NCBI RefSeq assembly: GCF_029983095.1
Contig: NZ_CP120467.1
Coordinates: 862,501 to 926,500, forward strand
From: Enterococcus montenegrensis
GTDB lineage: Bacteria > Bacillota > Bacilli > Lactobacillales > Enterococcaceae
Direction of reading: 5' to 3'
DNA length: 64,000 nucleotides
Position 1 is the stretch's first letter; each line of letters starts with the position of its first letter. Below the pieces are notes generated by a model. It was not told the DNA's origin, did no database searches, and worked only from the letters and a program-made list of their open reading frames with translations. Made by a program: the position numbers and the translations under genes. This document shows positions 8,304-15,429 of the stretch, piece by piece.

Positions 8304-9076
8304 TTGAAGTTAAAGAAGTAAGTAAAGTGTATCAACAAAAAATTGTCTTAGATAAAATTGAACTCCAACTTCCTAAAGGTGAGCTCGTTGCCTTTATCGG
8401 TCCCAATGGTGCCGGCAAAAGTACCTTGTTAAGTATTATGAGCCGCCTGCAAGGTGAATTTAGCGGAGAACTTTTTATTGATAATGGTGAAATCAGAACA
8501 TGGCATTCCAAAGAATTAGCCAAACGACTGGCCATTTTAAAGCAGAATAATCAACTTCAAGCACGCTTAACAGTAGCCGAATTAGTCGCGTTTGGTCGCT
8601 TTCCGTATAGTCGTGGTCGTTTAAATGAAGCAGATAAAAAAATTGTATCTGCGGCCATTGCTGCCATGTCTTTGACAGATCTCTCGGCAGCTGAGTTGCA
8701 AAATTTATCTGGCGGGCAATTACAAAGAGCCTATATCGCCATGATTTTAGCACAAGATACAGAATATATTTTATTAGATGAGCCATTAAACAATTTAGAT
8801 ATGAACCATGCTAATCAGATGATGCGCCTTTTAAAAAAATTAGTAAAAGAAACAAATAAAACGATTTTCTTAGTTATTCACGATATTAATTTTGCTGCCG
8901 CTTTTGCCGATACCATCGTCGCCTTGAAAGACGGTGCATTATTCAAGATAGGGACAGCCGCAGAAGTCATTACTTCTGAAGTTTTAGGTGAGCTTTATGA
9001 AATGGAAGTACGGGTTTGTGAGTTGATGGGAAAACGAGTCTGCATGTATTTTGACGCAACAGATATTAGCGGTTAA
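8300..9076 (+). CDS. Iron-siderophore ABC transporter ATP-binding protein
   Basis: A 258-residue ABC ATPase. Walker A is GPNGAGKST (residues 35-43), the signature is LSGGQLQRA (about 136-144), Walker B is YILLDEP (about 155-161), and the H-loop His is in VIHDIN. It powers the FecCD permease pair by ATP hydrolysis on the cytoplasmic face. It resembles FepC/YclP ATPases. It overlaps the upstream permease gene by four bases and is followed after 30 bases by the binding-protein gene. Confidence 0.9.
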   Translation: MIEVKEVSKVYQQKIVLDKIELQLPKGELVAFIGPNGAGKSTLLSIMSRLQGEFSGELFIDNGEIRTWHSKELAKRLAILKQNNQLQARLTVAELVAFGRFPYSRGRLNEADKKIVSAAIAAMSLTDLSAAELQNLSGGQLQRAYIAMILAQDTEYILLDEPLNNLDMNHANQMMRLLKKLVKETNKTIFLVIHDINFAAAFADTIVALKDGALFKIGTAAEVITSEVLGELYEMEVRVCELMGKRVCMYFDATDISG

Positions 9077-9106
9077 CCGCTTATCAATAACTTTTTTTGG
9101 GAGGAT

Positions 9107-10048
9107 ATGATGAAAAAAACAGTTTTAATGGTGATAGCAACGGTGATGTTGGTATTAGCCGGATGTAGTAATAATAGTAGTGCCGATACAAAAGAGTCAA
9201 CGGCTGCAAAAGATAAGAGTGAAGTGACAATTCAAGATGCTAATGGCAAAATAACCGTGCCCAAAGCGCCAAAAAAAGTAGTCGTCTTTGACAATAGTGC
9301 TTTAGATACGATGAATGTTTTAGGTGTTGGCGATAAAGTAGTGGGTGCTGCAACAGATAACTTGCCTGATTTCTTACAAGACTATAAAAAAGTTGAATCT
9401 GCAGGTGGAATTAAAGAACCAGACCTGGAGAAAATTAACGCATTAAAGCCCGACTTAATTATTATTTCAGGGCGGCAACAAGATTTTCAAAAAGATTTAG
9501 AAAAAATTGCGCCCACAATTTTCTTTTCAACGGATAATAACGATACGTGGGGCTCGATTCAAAAACAAATAAACGCCATTGCTAAAATCTTCGATAAAGA
9601 AGCAAAAGCGAAAAAAGAAATTGCTTTGTTACAAGAAAAAATTGATGCCACACATAAAAAAGCCTCTACTAGTGGAAAGGCATTGGTATTATTAGCAAAT
9701 GAAGGCAGTATCTCAGCTTATGGTAAAGGTTCTCGTTTTGGCATTGTCCATGATACCTTTGGCTTTAAAGAAGCTGATGATAAAATCAAAGCTTCAACCC
9801 ATGGACAAAATGTTTCTTATGAATATGTATTGGAAAAAAATCCTGCAATTATCTTTGTCGTAGATCGCACGAAGGCAATTGGTGGGGATGATAGTCAAAA
9901 TAACGTTGCCGCTAATGAATTAGTGAAACAAACAGATGCTGGCAAAAATCAAAAGGTTATTAGTTTAGATCCAAGCGTTTGGTATCTGGCAGGTTCAGGT
10001 TTAGAGTCTGTTAAAAGCATGCTTGAAAATGTCAATCAAGCCTTTTAA
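9107..10048 (+). CDS. Siderophore-binding lipoprotein (FatB/YclQ-like)
   Basis: A 313-residue class III solute-binding protein. It has a lipoprotein signal peptide with lipobox LVLAGC around residues 16-21, an Asn/Ser-rich tether, then the periplasmic-binding fold starting with VTIQDANGKITVPKAPKKVV. The single long helix between two lobes is characteristic of iron and siderophore binders. ATG at 9107 or 9110; GGGAGG lies just upstream. It is the last gene of the Fur-boxed operon and is closed by a terminator. Confidence 0.88.
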   Translation: MMKKTVLMVIATVMLVLAGCSNNSSADTKESTAAKDKSEVTIQDANGKITVPKAPKKVVVFDNSALDTMNVLGVGDKVVGAATDNLPDFLQDYKKVESAGGIKEPDLEKINALKPDLIIISGRQQDFQKDLEKIAPTIFFSTDNNDTWGSIQKQINAIAKIFDKEAKAKKEIALLQEKIDATHKKASTSGKALVLLANEGSISAYGKGSRFGIVHDTFGFKEADDKIKASTHGQNVSYEYVLEKNPAIIFVVDRTKAIGGDDSQNNVAANELVKQTDAGKNQKVISLDPSVWYLAGSGLESVKSMLENVNQAF

Positions 10049-10057
10049 TACTCTTCA

Positions 10058-10098
10058 AAAAGCGTATCTTAGTGATTGTAACTAAGGTGCGCTTTTAT
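10058..10098 (+). terminator. Intrinsic terminator of the siderophore operon
   Basis: AAAAGCG and CTTAGT pair with ACTAAG and CGCTTTT in a two-part stem ending in T-rich sequence. It lies just before the GntR promoter. Confidence 0.75.
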
Positions 10099-10116
10099 TA
10101 TTGCGAATTTGTATCG

Positions 10117-10141
10117 TTTGTATTATAATTTATAATACAAA
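10117..10141. promoter_or_regulatory. Perfect 25-base palindromic operator at GntR promoter
   Basis: TTTGTATTATAA and its exact complement flank one central T at 10117-10141. TATAAT -10 motifs lie inside both arms. The gene for a small GntR regulator starts 12 bases later. This is the classic position for autorepression by YhcF/YtrA-type GntR proteins. Confidence 0.75.
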
Positions 10142-10152
10142 GGGGTGAGGGC

Positions 10153-10545
10153 ATGTTATTAGAGATCAACACACGTTCTGAAATTCCAATTTACCAGCAA
10201 CTAAGCGAGCAAATAATTATGGGAATCGCAACTGGCGAACTTGCAATCGGTGAAAGTTTGCCAACGGTACGACAATTGGCAGACGAATTAGGCGTTAATA
10301 CGATGACGATTTCAAAATCGTACAATCAATTAAAAGAAGCGGGCTATTTAATTACCGACCGCAGAAAAGGCTCCGTTGTGACTTTGCCGCAAGCTTACCA
10401 AGAGACAGACAAAACAGACTTAAAAAAACGATTGGCACAGCTATTAGCAGAAGCCAAAATTCACCAACTAAAAGAAGTGGAATTACAAACGTTTGTTGCT
10501 GATATCTGGTCGAATTTTCCAGAACTGGAGGAAAAAAAAGACTAG
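10153..10545 (+). CDS. GntR family transcriptional regulator (YhcF/YtrA type)
   Basis: A 130-residue regulator. The GntR winged helix covers residues 10-75, with IPIYQQLSEQIIMGI and the recognition region LPTVRQLADELGVNTMTISK. It is followed by a short helical dimerisation tail instead of a large ligand domain. ATG follows GGGGTGAGG. A perfect palindrome overlapping its promoter suggests autoregulation. The DUF5808 membrane protein gene follows after 33 bases and is probably cotranscribed. Small GntR regulators of this type usually respond to envelope stress or control ABC or membrane proteins. Confidence 0.88.
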   Translation: MLLEINTRSEIPIYQQLSEQIIMGIATGELAIGESLPTVRQLADELGVNTMTISKSYNQLKEAGYLITDRRKGSVVTLPQAYQETDKTDLKKRLAQLLAEAKIHQLKEVELQTFVADIWSNFPELEEKKD

Positions 10546-10578
10546 CTTTATCTGCTTAATAGAAAGAAGGAATGAAAA

Positions 10579-11970
10579 ATGCTTGTTGTGATTTTAATTG
10601 GGGTACTTATTTTTGTGAATGTCATTATGGCTTTTTCATTGGGACTCGCAGCTAAACCCCACAAAAATGTTATTTTGGAAAATACATTGCCAAAAGAAGT
10701 CTTGGAAAAACAAGAAGTCAAGGCTTTAACCAAAAAGTATCGGTTGCGTTTATGGCAGATTGCAGGGATTTTTAGTCTATTGAATTTTACGATGTTTTTG
10801 ACACAGTATGAATCTTTTTTAATGACTCTATTTTGGCTGTTACTGCTTATTCCCATGGGTGCTTTTTATGGGACCGAGATTTTTTATATTCGTCAAATGG
10901 CGCAACTGAAAGCAAAAAAAGGGTGGCAATTACCAGTAACTCCTATTTTGGTTGATACCAAGCTAACTCAGACTAAAAATCGAAAAATGCTTGGTTTTAA
11001 ATATTTAATCCCTGCCTTTATTTTGTCTGTTGTCTTAGCTTTAATCATGTTGAAAAGTCAAAATGATAATGCTGTGATTTTATCGATTTCTTTGGTTGTT
11101 GGAGGGCTGATTTCTGCAGGTCTTTTGTACAGCGTGAAACGTTTGCCCGTCTCTGCACCAACGAAGGATGAAGCCATTAATCGACAATATAACGATTTAA
11201 CTAAGCATGACTGGTCAGTTGTTGCCGTTGGCAGCGCTTATGGTATCTTAGTTGCCTTAGTAATGCCCTTTTTTGCGAGTCAATTAAGTGGACTTTGGGC
11301 CCAAATCACGGTTTGGCTACTTTTAATTCTGGTGGTTGGCTTTAGTTTTTTACTGGTGGCCTATTTAATTTCACTGCGGAAAAAACAAGATGCACTTTTA
11401 AGCCAAGTGACAGAATTTCGCTATCAAGGAGAAGATCAGTACTGGCGTTTTGGTGTCTATATTAATGAAAGCGACCATCGTTTATTATTACCGGACCGAA
11501 TTGGGTTGAATATGACCATGAATTTAGGTAGACCGATGGGTAAAATTTTTATGGGGGCAATTGTCCTCTTGGTAGTGGGCGTATTATTTGCTACTTTAAT
11601 TCCAATTTATTTGATGGATTTTACCAAAGATCCTTTTCAAGCAGCGTTAAAAGAAGATGAATTAGTTTTAAAGGCGCCTTTTGCTGCTACTAGTGAAGTC
11701 AAATTAGCCGATATTCAACAGGTGACCTTGGTTGACAAATTAAAAAGTCCAGTAGAGCGTACGAGCGGTTACGGTGGTGAGGATTACAGTACTGGTTATT
11801 ACATGGTTGCTGATAAAAAGGCGACCCTTTATTTAGACAACCGTTCTTTGCCTTTTTTAAAGATTACAACTAAAAATCGTGATTATTACTTCACTTTTAA
11901 AGAAGAACAGAAAACCAAACAACTCTATCAAAAATTAGTAACGAAACTTCAATCATATAGCAAAGCGTAG
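10579..11970 (+). CDS. Multi-span membrane protein with DUF5808 domain
   Basis: A 463-residue membrane protein with about eight hydrophobic segments. They lie near the N-terminus, residues 55-95, 135-180, 210-265 and 320-345. A DUF5808-like stretch sits around residues 285-320 (DQYWRFGVYINESDHRLLLP, then Leu-Asn-Met-Thr-Met-Asn-Leu-Gly). A soluble C-terminal domain of about 110 residues follows the last helix and looks like a bacterial PH-type beta domain. The function is unknown. Pairing with a GntR regulator is common for this family. The start is ATG after AGAAAGAAGGA. Confidence 0.75.
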   Translation: MLVVILIGVLIFVNVIMAFSLGLAAKPHKNVILENTLPKEVLEKQEVKALTKKYRLRLWQIAGIFSLLNFTMFLTQYESFLMTLFWLLLLIPMGAFYGTEIFYIRQMAQLKAKKGWQLPVTPILVDTKLTQTKNRKMLGFKYLIPAFILSVVLALIMLKSQNDNAVILSISLVVGGLISAGLLYSVKRLPVSAPTKDEAINRQYNDLTKHDWSVVAVGSAYGILVALVMPFFASQLSGLWAQITVWLLLILVVGFSFLLVAYLISLRKKQDALLSQVTEFRYQGEDQYWRFGVYINESDHRLLLPDRIGLNMTMNLGRPMGKIFMGAIVLLVVGVLFATLIPIYLMDFTKDPFQAALKEDELVLKAPFAATSEVKLADIQQVTLVDKLKSPVERTSGYGGEDYSTGYYMVADKKATLYLDNRSLPFLKITTKNRDYYFTFKEEQKTKQLYQKLVTKLQSYSKA

Positions 11971-11993
11971 ACAAAAGAGGTCTGCGCTTTTTT
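11962..11993 (+). terminator. Intrinsic terminator after the DUF5808 gene
   Basis: AAAGCG and AGAC pair with GTCT and CGCTTT, followed by seven T. The left arm overlaps the final codons of the gene. Confidence 0.8.
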
Positions 11994-12028
11994 TGTGTAA
12001 AGGAATTCATATTGGCACTTTTAAAAGT

Positions 12029-12117
12029 TTTATTTTTGGACAATGAGTAAAAAATGTCTAAAAAATAAGGTGAAAAAGTAGTTTATTTTTGCACAATGAA
12101 ATCTTCAGGGCTATTCT
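12029..12117 (+). promoter_or_regulatory. Tandem direct repeats and promoters upstream of ohyA
   Basis: An 18-base element, TTTATTTTTGSACAATGA, occurs at 12029-12046 (S is G) and 12082-12099 (S is C), 53 bases or five helical turns apart. Each copy carries a -35-like hexamer. The second, TTGCAC at 12089-12094, is 17 bases from TATTCT at 12112-12117. The first, TTGGAC at 12036-12041, is 17 bases from TAAAAA. The repeats may be regulator sites or duplicated promoters for the small peptide gene and ohyA. Confidence 0.55.
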
Positions 12118-12168
12118 TAAATCAGAGGAAAAATGACCGGTTTAAAGTTTCAGTGAGAGGAAGTGACA

Positions 12169-12297
12169 ATGATGAAAAAAGGATTACTACGTTTAGGCAT
12201 TGGGGTTGCAGTTTTATCCCTTGGGGTTGCCTATATTGCTAAGAAAACAGGCTTTTTTGAAGATGATAGTCATTTGTATGACGAATTTGAAGCATAA
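12169..12297 (+). CDS. Small single-span membrane protein, 42 aa
   Basis: A short gene encoding 42 residues. A Lys/Arg-bearing N-terminus is followed by a hydrophobic helix (LGIGVAVLSLGVAYIA, residues 9-24). The tail is acidic with Glu-Asp-Asp-Ser and ends Asp-Glu-Phe-Glu-Ala. ATG is preceded by GAGAGGAAG at good spacing. It ends 47 bases before ohyA and shares its promoter region, so the two are probably cotranscribed. I recognise no family. A membrane partner or stress peptide linked to fatty acid hydration is speculation. Confidence 0.6.
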   Translation: MMKKGLLRLGIGVAVLSLGVAYIAKKTGFFEDDSHLYDEFEA

Positions 12298-12344
12298 CAG
12301 GAGGCACTTTACCTGCTGTAATGTTTTGATTGGAGGGAATTACG

Positions 12345-14039
12345 ATGAGAAAAAACAAAGCGATTATGATTGGTGCCGGACTTGCTAATATGGCGGCTGC
12401 GGTTTATTTAATTCAAGAAGGAAAATGGTCAGGCGATAAAATTACCTTTTATTCATTGGATGATCATGGCTCAAATGATGGTTCACCCTTAAAAGATGCA
12501 ACCGATGAATATTGGAATAAAAACCACCCTTTAGAAAATCAAAAAGGTTATATTGCCCGTGGTGGTCGGATGTTGAATTATCGGACGTATGTTGATTTGA
12601 TGGATCTTTTAGAACGCGTGCCATCAGTGACAGAAGAAAATATGACTGCTGCAGAAGATACGCGTGATTTTGATGCCAAACATCGTACATTTGACAAAGC
12701 ACGGTTGATGCAAGGTGGCAAAGGGATTATCGATGGGGGCCATTTAGGTTTTAGCAATAAAGATAGAATGTTGTTAACAAAACTCATTGCTATGCCAGAC
12801 TCAGAAGAAGAAAAATTGGATAATGTGACGATCGCAGAATATTTCAAAGATTCACCGACATTTTTTGAAACAAACTTTTGGTATATGTGGGAGACTACTT
12901 TTGCTTTTCGGACAAAAAGCTCAGCCCAAGAATTACGTCGTTACATGCATCAAATGATTTATGAATTCACTCAAATTGAACATTTAGTTGGGGTGAATAG
13001 AACGCGCTACAATCAATATGAAAGTATCATGTTACCATTAATCAACTATTTAAAAGATCAAGGAGTTACCATTGTTTTAGATCGTTTGGTAACAGATTGG
13101 GAATTTAAAGAAACAACAATGCAAGATGAAATTACTGTTACTGGTCTGCACATGCTAAACACTCAAACCAACGAAGAAGAATTTGTCCCAGTCGATGACG
13201 ATACAGCGGTCATTTTCACGAATGGTTCGATTACCGATGCGGCTACAATGGGTGACTATACTACTCCGGCTGTTGAAAATATGGATTATGGTGCAGCTTC
13301 TAGTCTTTGGAAAAAAGCGGCTGAACGTTTTTATAATCTTGGAAATCCAGATAAATTTTTTGCCGATCGTGACGCTAGTGAATGGGTCAGCTTTACATTG
13401 ACAACAAAAGACCATTTGCTATTAAATGAGATTGCGCGAATTACTACACAAGAACCTGGTAATGCCTTGAATTCTTTCTTATCAACAACTCCGATTACGC
13501 CGTTAAATCAAGTGGATGTGAATATGTCGATTGTAGTCCACCATCAACCGCATTTTACGACGCAAAAACCAAATGAAACCGTAATTTGGGGCTACTTCTT
13601 ATATCCACGCCGCAGAGGTGAATTTGTCGATAAACAATACATTAAAATGACAGGCAAAGAAATGGCGCAAGAATTGATTGGTCAACTATCAAAAGTTGAT
13701 CCAGGTCCGGTCAATATTAAAGAACGAGAAGCAGAAATTTTGGACAGTATCATTAATAATATCCCTGTCTATATGCCTTATGCTTCGGCTTTATTTAACA
13801 ATCGGGCGAAAGTTGACCGTCCTAAAGTAATTCCTAAACACAGTACCAACTTGGCTTTCACGGGTGAATTTGTGGAACAACCTTACCAAATGATTTTCAC
13901 AGAACAAAGTGCTGTACGCTCTGGTGAAATTGCGGCTTTCCATTTTGCAGGTATTCCAATGAGTCGTTTGGTTAAAACACCGCGTTACGACAAGGATTTA
14001 CCAACTTTATTACGAGCCGCTAAAAAGATGTTTGAATAA
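12345..14039 (+). CDS. ohyA: Oleate hydratase
   Basis: A 564-residue FAD-dependent fatty acid double-bond hydratase (myosin-cross-reactive antigen family). It adds water to oleate to form 10-hydroxystearate at the membrane and so detoxifies unsaturated fatty acids. The N-terminal FAD-binding motif is IGAGLANMAAAVYLI. The RGGRMLNYRTYVDLMDLL segment marks the subgroup of about 564 residues found in lactobacilli; other subgroups have Glu directly after RGGR. The ATG at 12345 follows GGAGGG and is chosen over an upstream in-frame TTG. Length is as expected. Tandem repeats upstream suggest regulated expression. Confidence 0.93.
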   Translation: MRKNKAIMIGAGLANMAAAVYLIQEGKWSGDKITFYSLDDHGSNDGSPLKDATDEYWNKNHPLENQKGYIARGGRMLNYRTYVDLMDLLERVPSVTEENMTAAEDTRDFDAKHRTFDKARLMQGGKGIIDGGHLGFSNKDRMLLTKLIAMPDSEEEKLDNVTIAEYFKDSPTFFETNFWYMWETTFAFRTKSSAQELRRYMHQMIYEFTQIEHLVGVNRTRYNQYESIMLPLINYLKDQGVTIVLDRLVTDWEFKETTMQDEITVTGLHMLNTQTNEEEFVPVDDDTAVIFTNGSITDAATMGDYTTPAVENMDYGAASSLWKKAAERFYNLGNPDKFFADRDASEWVSFTLTTKDHLLLNEIARITTQEPGNALNSFLSTTPITPLNQVDVNMSIVVHHQPHFTTQKPNETVIWGYFLYPRRRGEFVDKQYIKMTGKEMAQELIGQLSKVDPGPVNIKEREAEILDSIINNIPVYMPYASALFNNRAKVDRPKVIPKHSTNLAFTGEFVEQPYQMIFTEQSAVRSGEIAAFHFAGIPMSRLVKTPRYDKDLPTLLRAAKKMFE

Positions 14040-14095
14040 AAGTGGGGTTGGCGTTTAAGTTTTGCTGAAAAAGCTTTAAACATGAAACCTGTAAG

Positions 14096-14142
14096 AAGAA
14101 TTTAAGTAGTGTCAAGGTGGGCACTGCTTAGATTCTTTTTTT
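14096..14142 (+). terminator. Intrinsic terminator of ohyA
   Basis: AGAAT, AAG and AGTG pair with CACT, CTT and ATTCT around a ten-base loop, followed by a T-run of seven. Confidence 0.75.
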
Positions 14143-14277
14143 GTCTAAAAGTAGTATTTTTTTTTCAAGAAAAACATTGATTGGAGCGTTTTAGCGCTGT
14201 CTGGTCTTTCAAAGGGCTCTGTTTTATGATTCCTTCAGCTTTTCCTATTGGGCTTATTATTTTTGGGTAATTGTTGA

Positions 14278-14322
14278 AATTTTCAAAAAATTCATGACAA
14301 AATCCTGAAAGTGTTGTACCAT
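14278..14322 (+). promoter_or_regulatory. CodY box and promoter of ilvE
   Basis: AATTTTCAAAAAATT at 14278-14292 matches the CodY consensus AATTTTCWGAAAATT with one mismatch. A promoter follows, ATGACA (14294-14299) and TACCAT (14317-14322), 17 bases apart. CodY represses branched-chain amino acid genes when GTP and Ile/Leu/Val are plentiful, which fits the gene downstream. Confidence 0.7.
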
Positions 14323-14366
14323 AGCAAAAAGCACCTTAAGAATAGGTCAAAGGAGAGTGGTTTGGC

Positions 14367-15380
14367 ATGAAAATAAACTGGGATGAATTGGGTTTTGATT
14401 ATATTAAATTACCTTATCGTTTTATCGCCCATTGGAAAAATGGCGCGTGGGACAGCGGTCAATTAACAGAAGATGAATATTTGCCCATCCACGAAGGCTC
14501 TACTGCCTTACATTATGGTCAGCAATGTTTTGAAGGTTTAAAAGCCTACAGCAGAAAAGATGGAAAAGTAAATTTATTTCGAGCCGATCAAAATAGTGCC
14601 CGCATGAATAGGAGTGCGCGGCGCTTGTTGATGCCTGAGGTACCAGAAGAGCTTTTTCTTGGTGCAATTAAACAAGTTGTGGCAGCAAACCGTGAATTTG
14701 TGCCACCTTATGGTACTGGTGGTACGTTATATATTCGTCCATTATTAATTGGCGTGGGACCAAATATTGGTGTTCACGCAGCACCAGAGTATATTTTTAC
14801 TGTTTTTTGTATGCCGGTGGGAGCGTATTTTAAAGGTGGTTTGACGCCAACGAATTTTATTGTTTCTGATTATGATCGGGCTGCGCCAAATGGAACCGGA
14901 GCTGCCAAAGTTGGTGGTAACTATGCGGCTAGTTTATTACCAGGCGAAAAAGCACAAGAACGTAACTTTTCAGATTGTATTTACTTAGATCCCGAAACGC
15001 ACACAAAAATTGAAGAAGTCGGTTCTGCCAATTTCTTTGGAATTACCAAAGAAAATGAGTTTGTAACCCCAAAATCACCATCGATTTTACCAAGTATCAC
15101 CAAATATTCTTTATTGTATCTAGCAAAAGAGCGCTTGGGATTAGAAGCTTTAGAAGAAGATGTGCCAATGGATAACTTGGATCGTTTTAAAGAAGCTGGG
15201 GCTTGCGGCACGGCCGCGGTTATTTCACCGATTGGTGGTATTCAATTTGGGGATGATTTTCACATCTTTTATTCTGAAAAAGAAGTCGGACCCGTTACAC
15301 AACAATTATATGATGAATTGACTGGCATTCAATTTGGTGATAAAAAGGCGCCGGCAGGTTGGATTATTACGCTTGCTTAA
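14367..15380 (+). CDS. ilvE: Branched-chain amino acid aminotransferase
   Basis: A 337-residue class IV (fold type IV) PLP aminotransferase. It interconverts Leu, Ile and Val with their 2-oxo acids using 2-oxoglutarate/glutamate. Visible features are YGQQCFEGLKAY near residues 50-61, the substrate loop RPLLIGVGPNIG near 126-137, and the PLP lysine in TGAAKVGGNYAAS near 176-188. ATG follows AAAGGAGA. A CodY box lies directly before its promoter. It is monocistronic and convergent with pyruvate oxidase across a shared terminator. It probably serves catabolism or recycling of branched-chain amino acids, as no ilv/leu biosynthetic genes are nearby. Confidence 0.93.
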   Translation: MKINWDELGFDYIKLPYRFIAHWKNGAWDSGQLTEDEYLPIHEGSTALHYGQQCFEGLKAYSRKDGKVNLFRADQNSARMNRSARRLLMPEVPEELFLGAIKQVVAANREFVPPYGTGGTLYIRPLLIGVGPNIGVHAAPEYIFTVFCMPVGAYFKGGLTPTNFIVSDYDRAAPNGTGAAKVGGNYAASLLPGEKAQERNFSDCIYLDPETHTKIEEVGSANFFGITKENEFVTPKSPSILPSITKYSLLYLAKERLGLEALEEDVPMDNLDRFKEAGACGTAAVISPIGGIQFGDDFHIFYSEKEVGPVTQQLYDELTGIQFGDKKAPAGWIITLA

Positions 15381-15385
15381 AACGT

Positions 15386-15422
15386 AAAAAAAGCAGTAGC
15401 GAAATTTCGCTACTGCTTTTTT
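15386..15422. terminator. Bidirectional terminator between ilvE and pox
   Basis: AAAAAAGCAGTAGCGAAA and its exact complement form a perfect hairpin with A-run and T-run on opposite sides. It serves both convergent genes. Confidence 0.92.
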
Positions 15423-15429
15423 GTTCACT

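Larger units (their letters stand above)
14040..14366. other. Intergenic region: ohyA terminator and ilvE regulatory region
   Basis: No gene. A terminator lies at 14096-14142, and the CodY box and promoter of ilvE lie at 14278-14322. The bases between 14143 and 14277 show nothing I can name. Confidence 0.6.

Noticed and set aside
12345..14039. Loss of the catalytic Glu in oleate hydratase (Met after RGGR)
   Set aside because: Met at this place with the following LNYRTYVDLMDLL is the normal state of the 564-residue lactobacillus/enterococcus subgroup.
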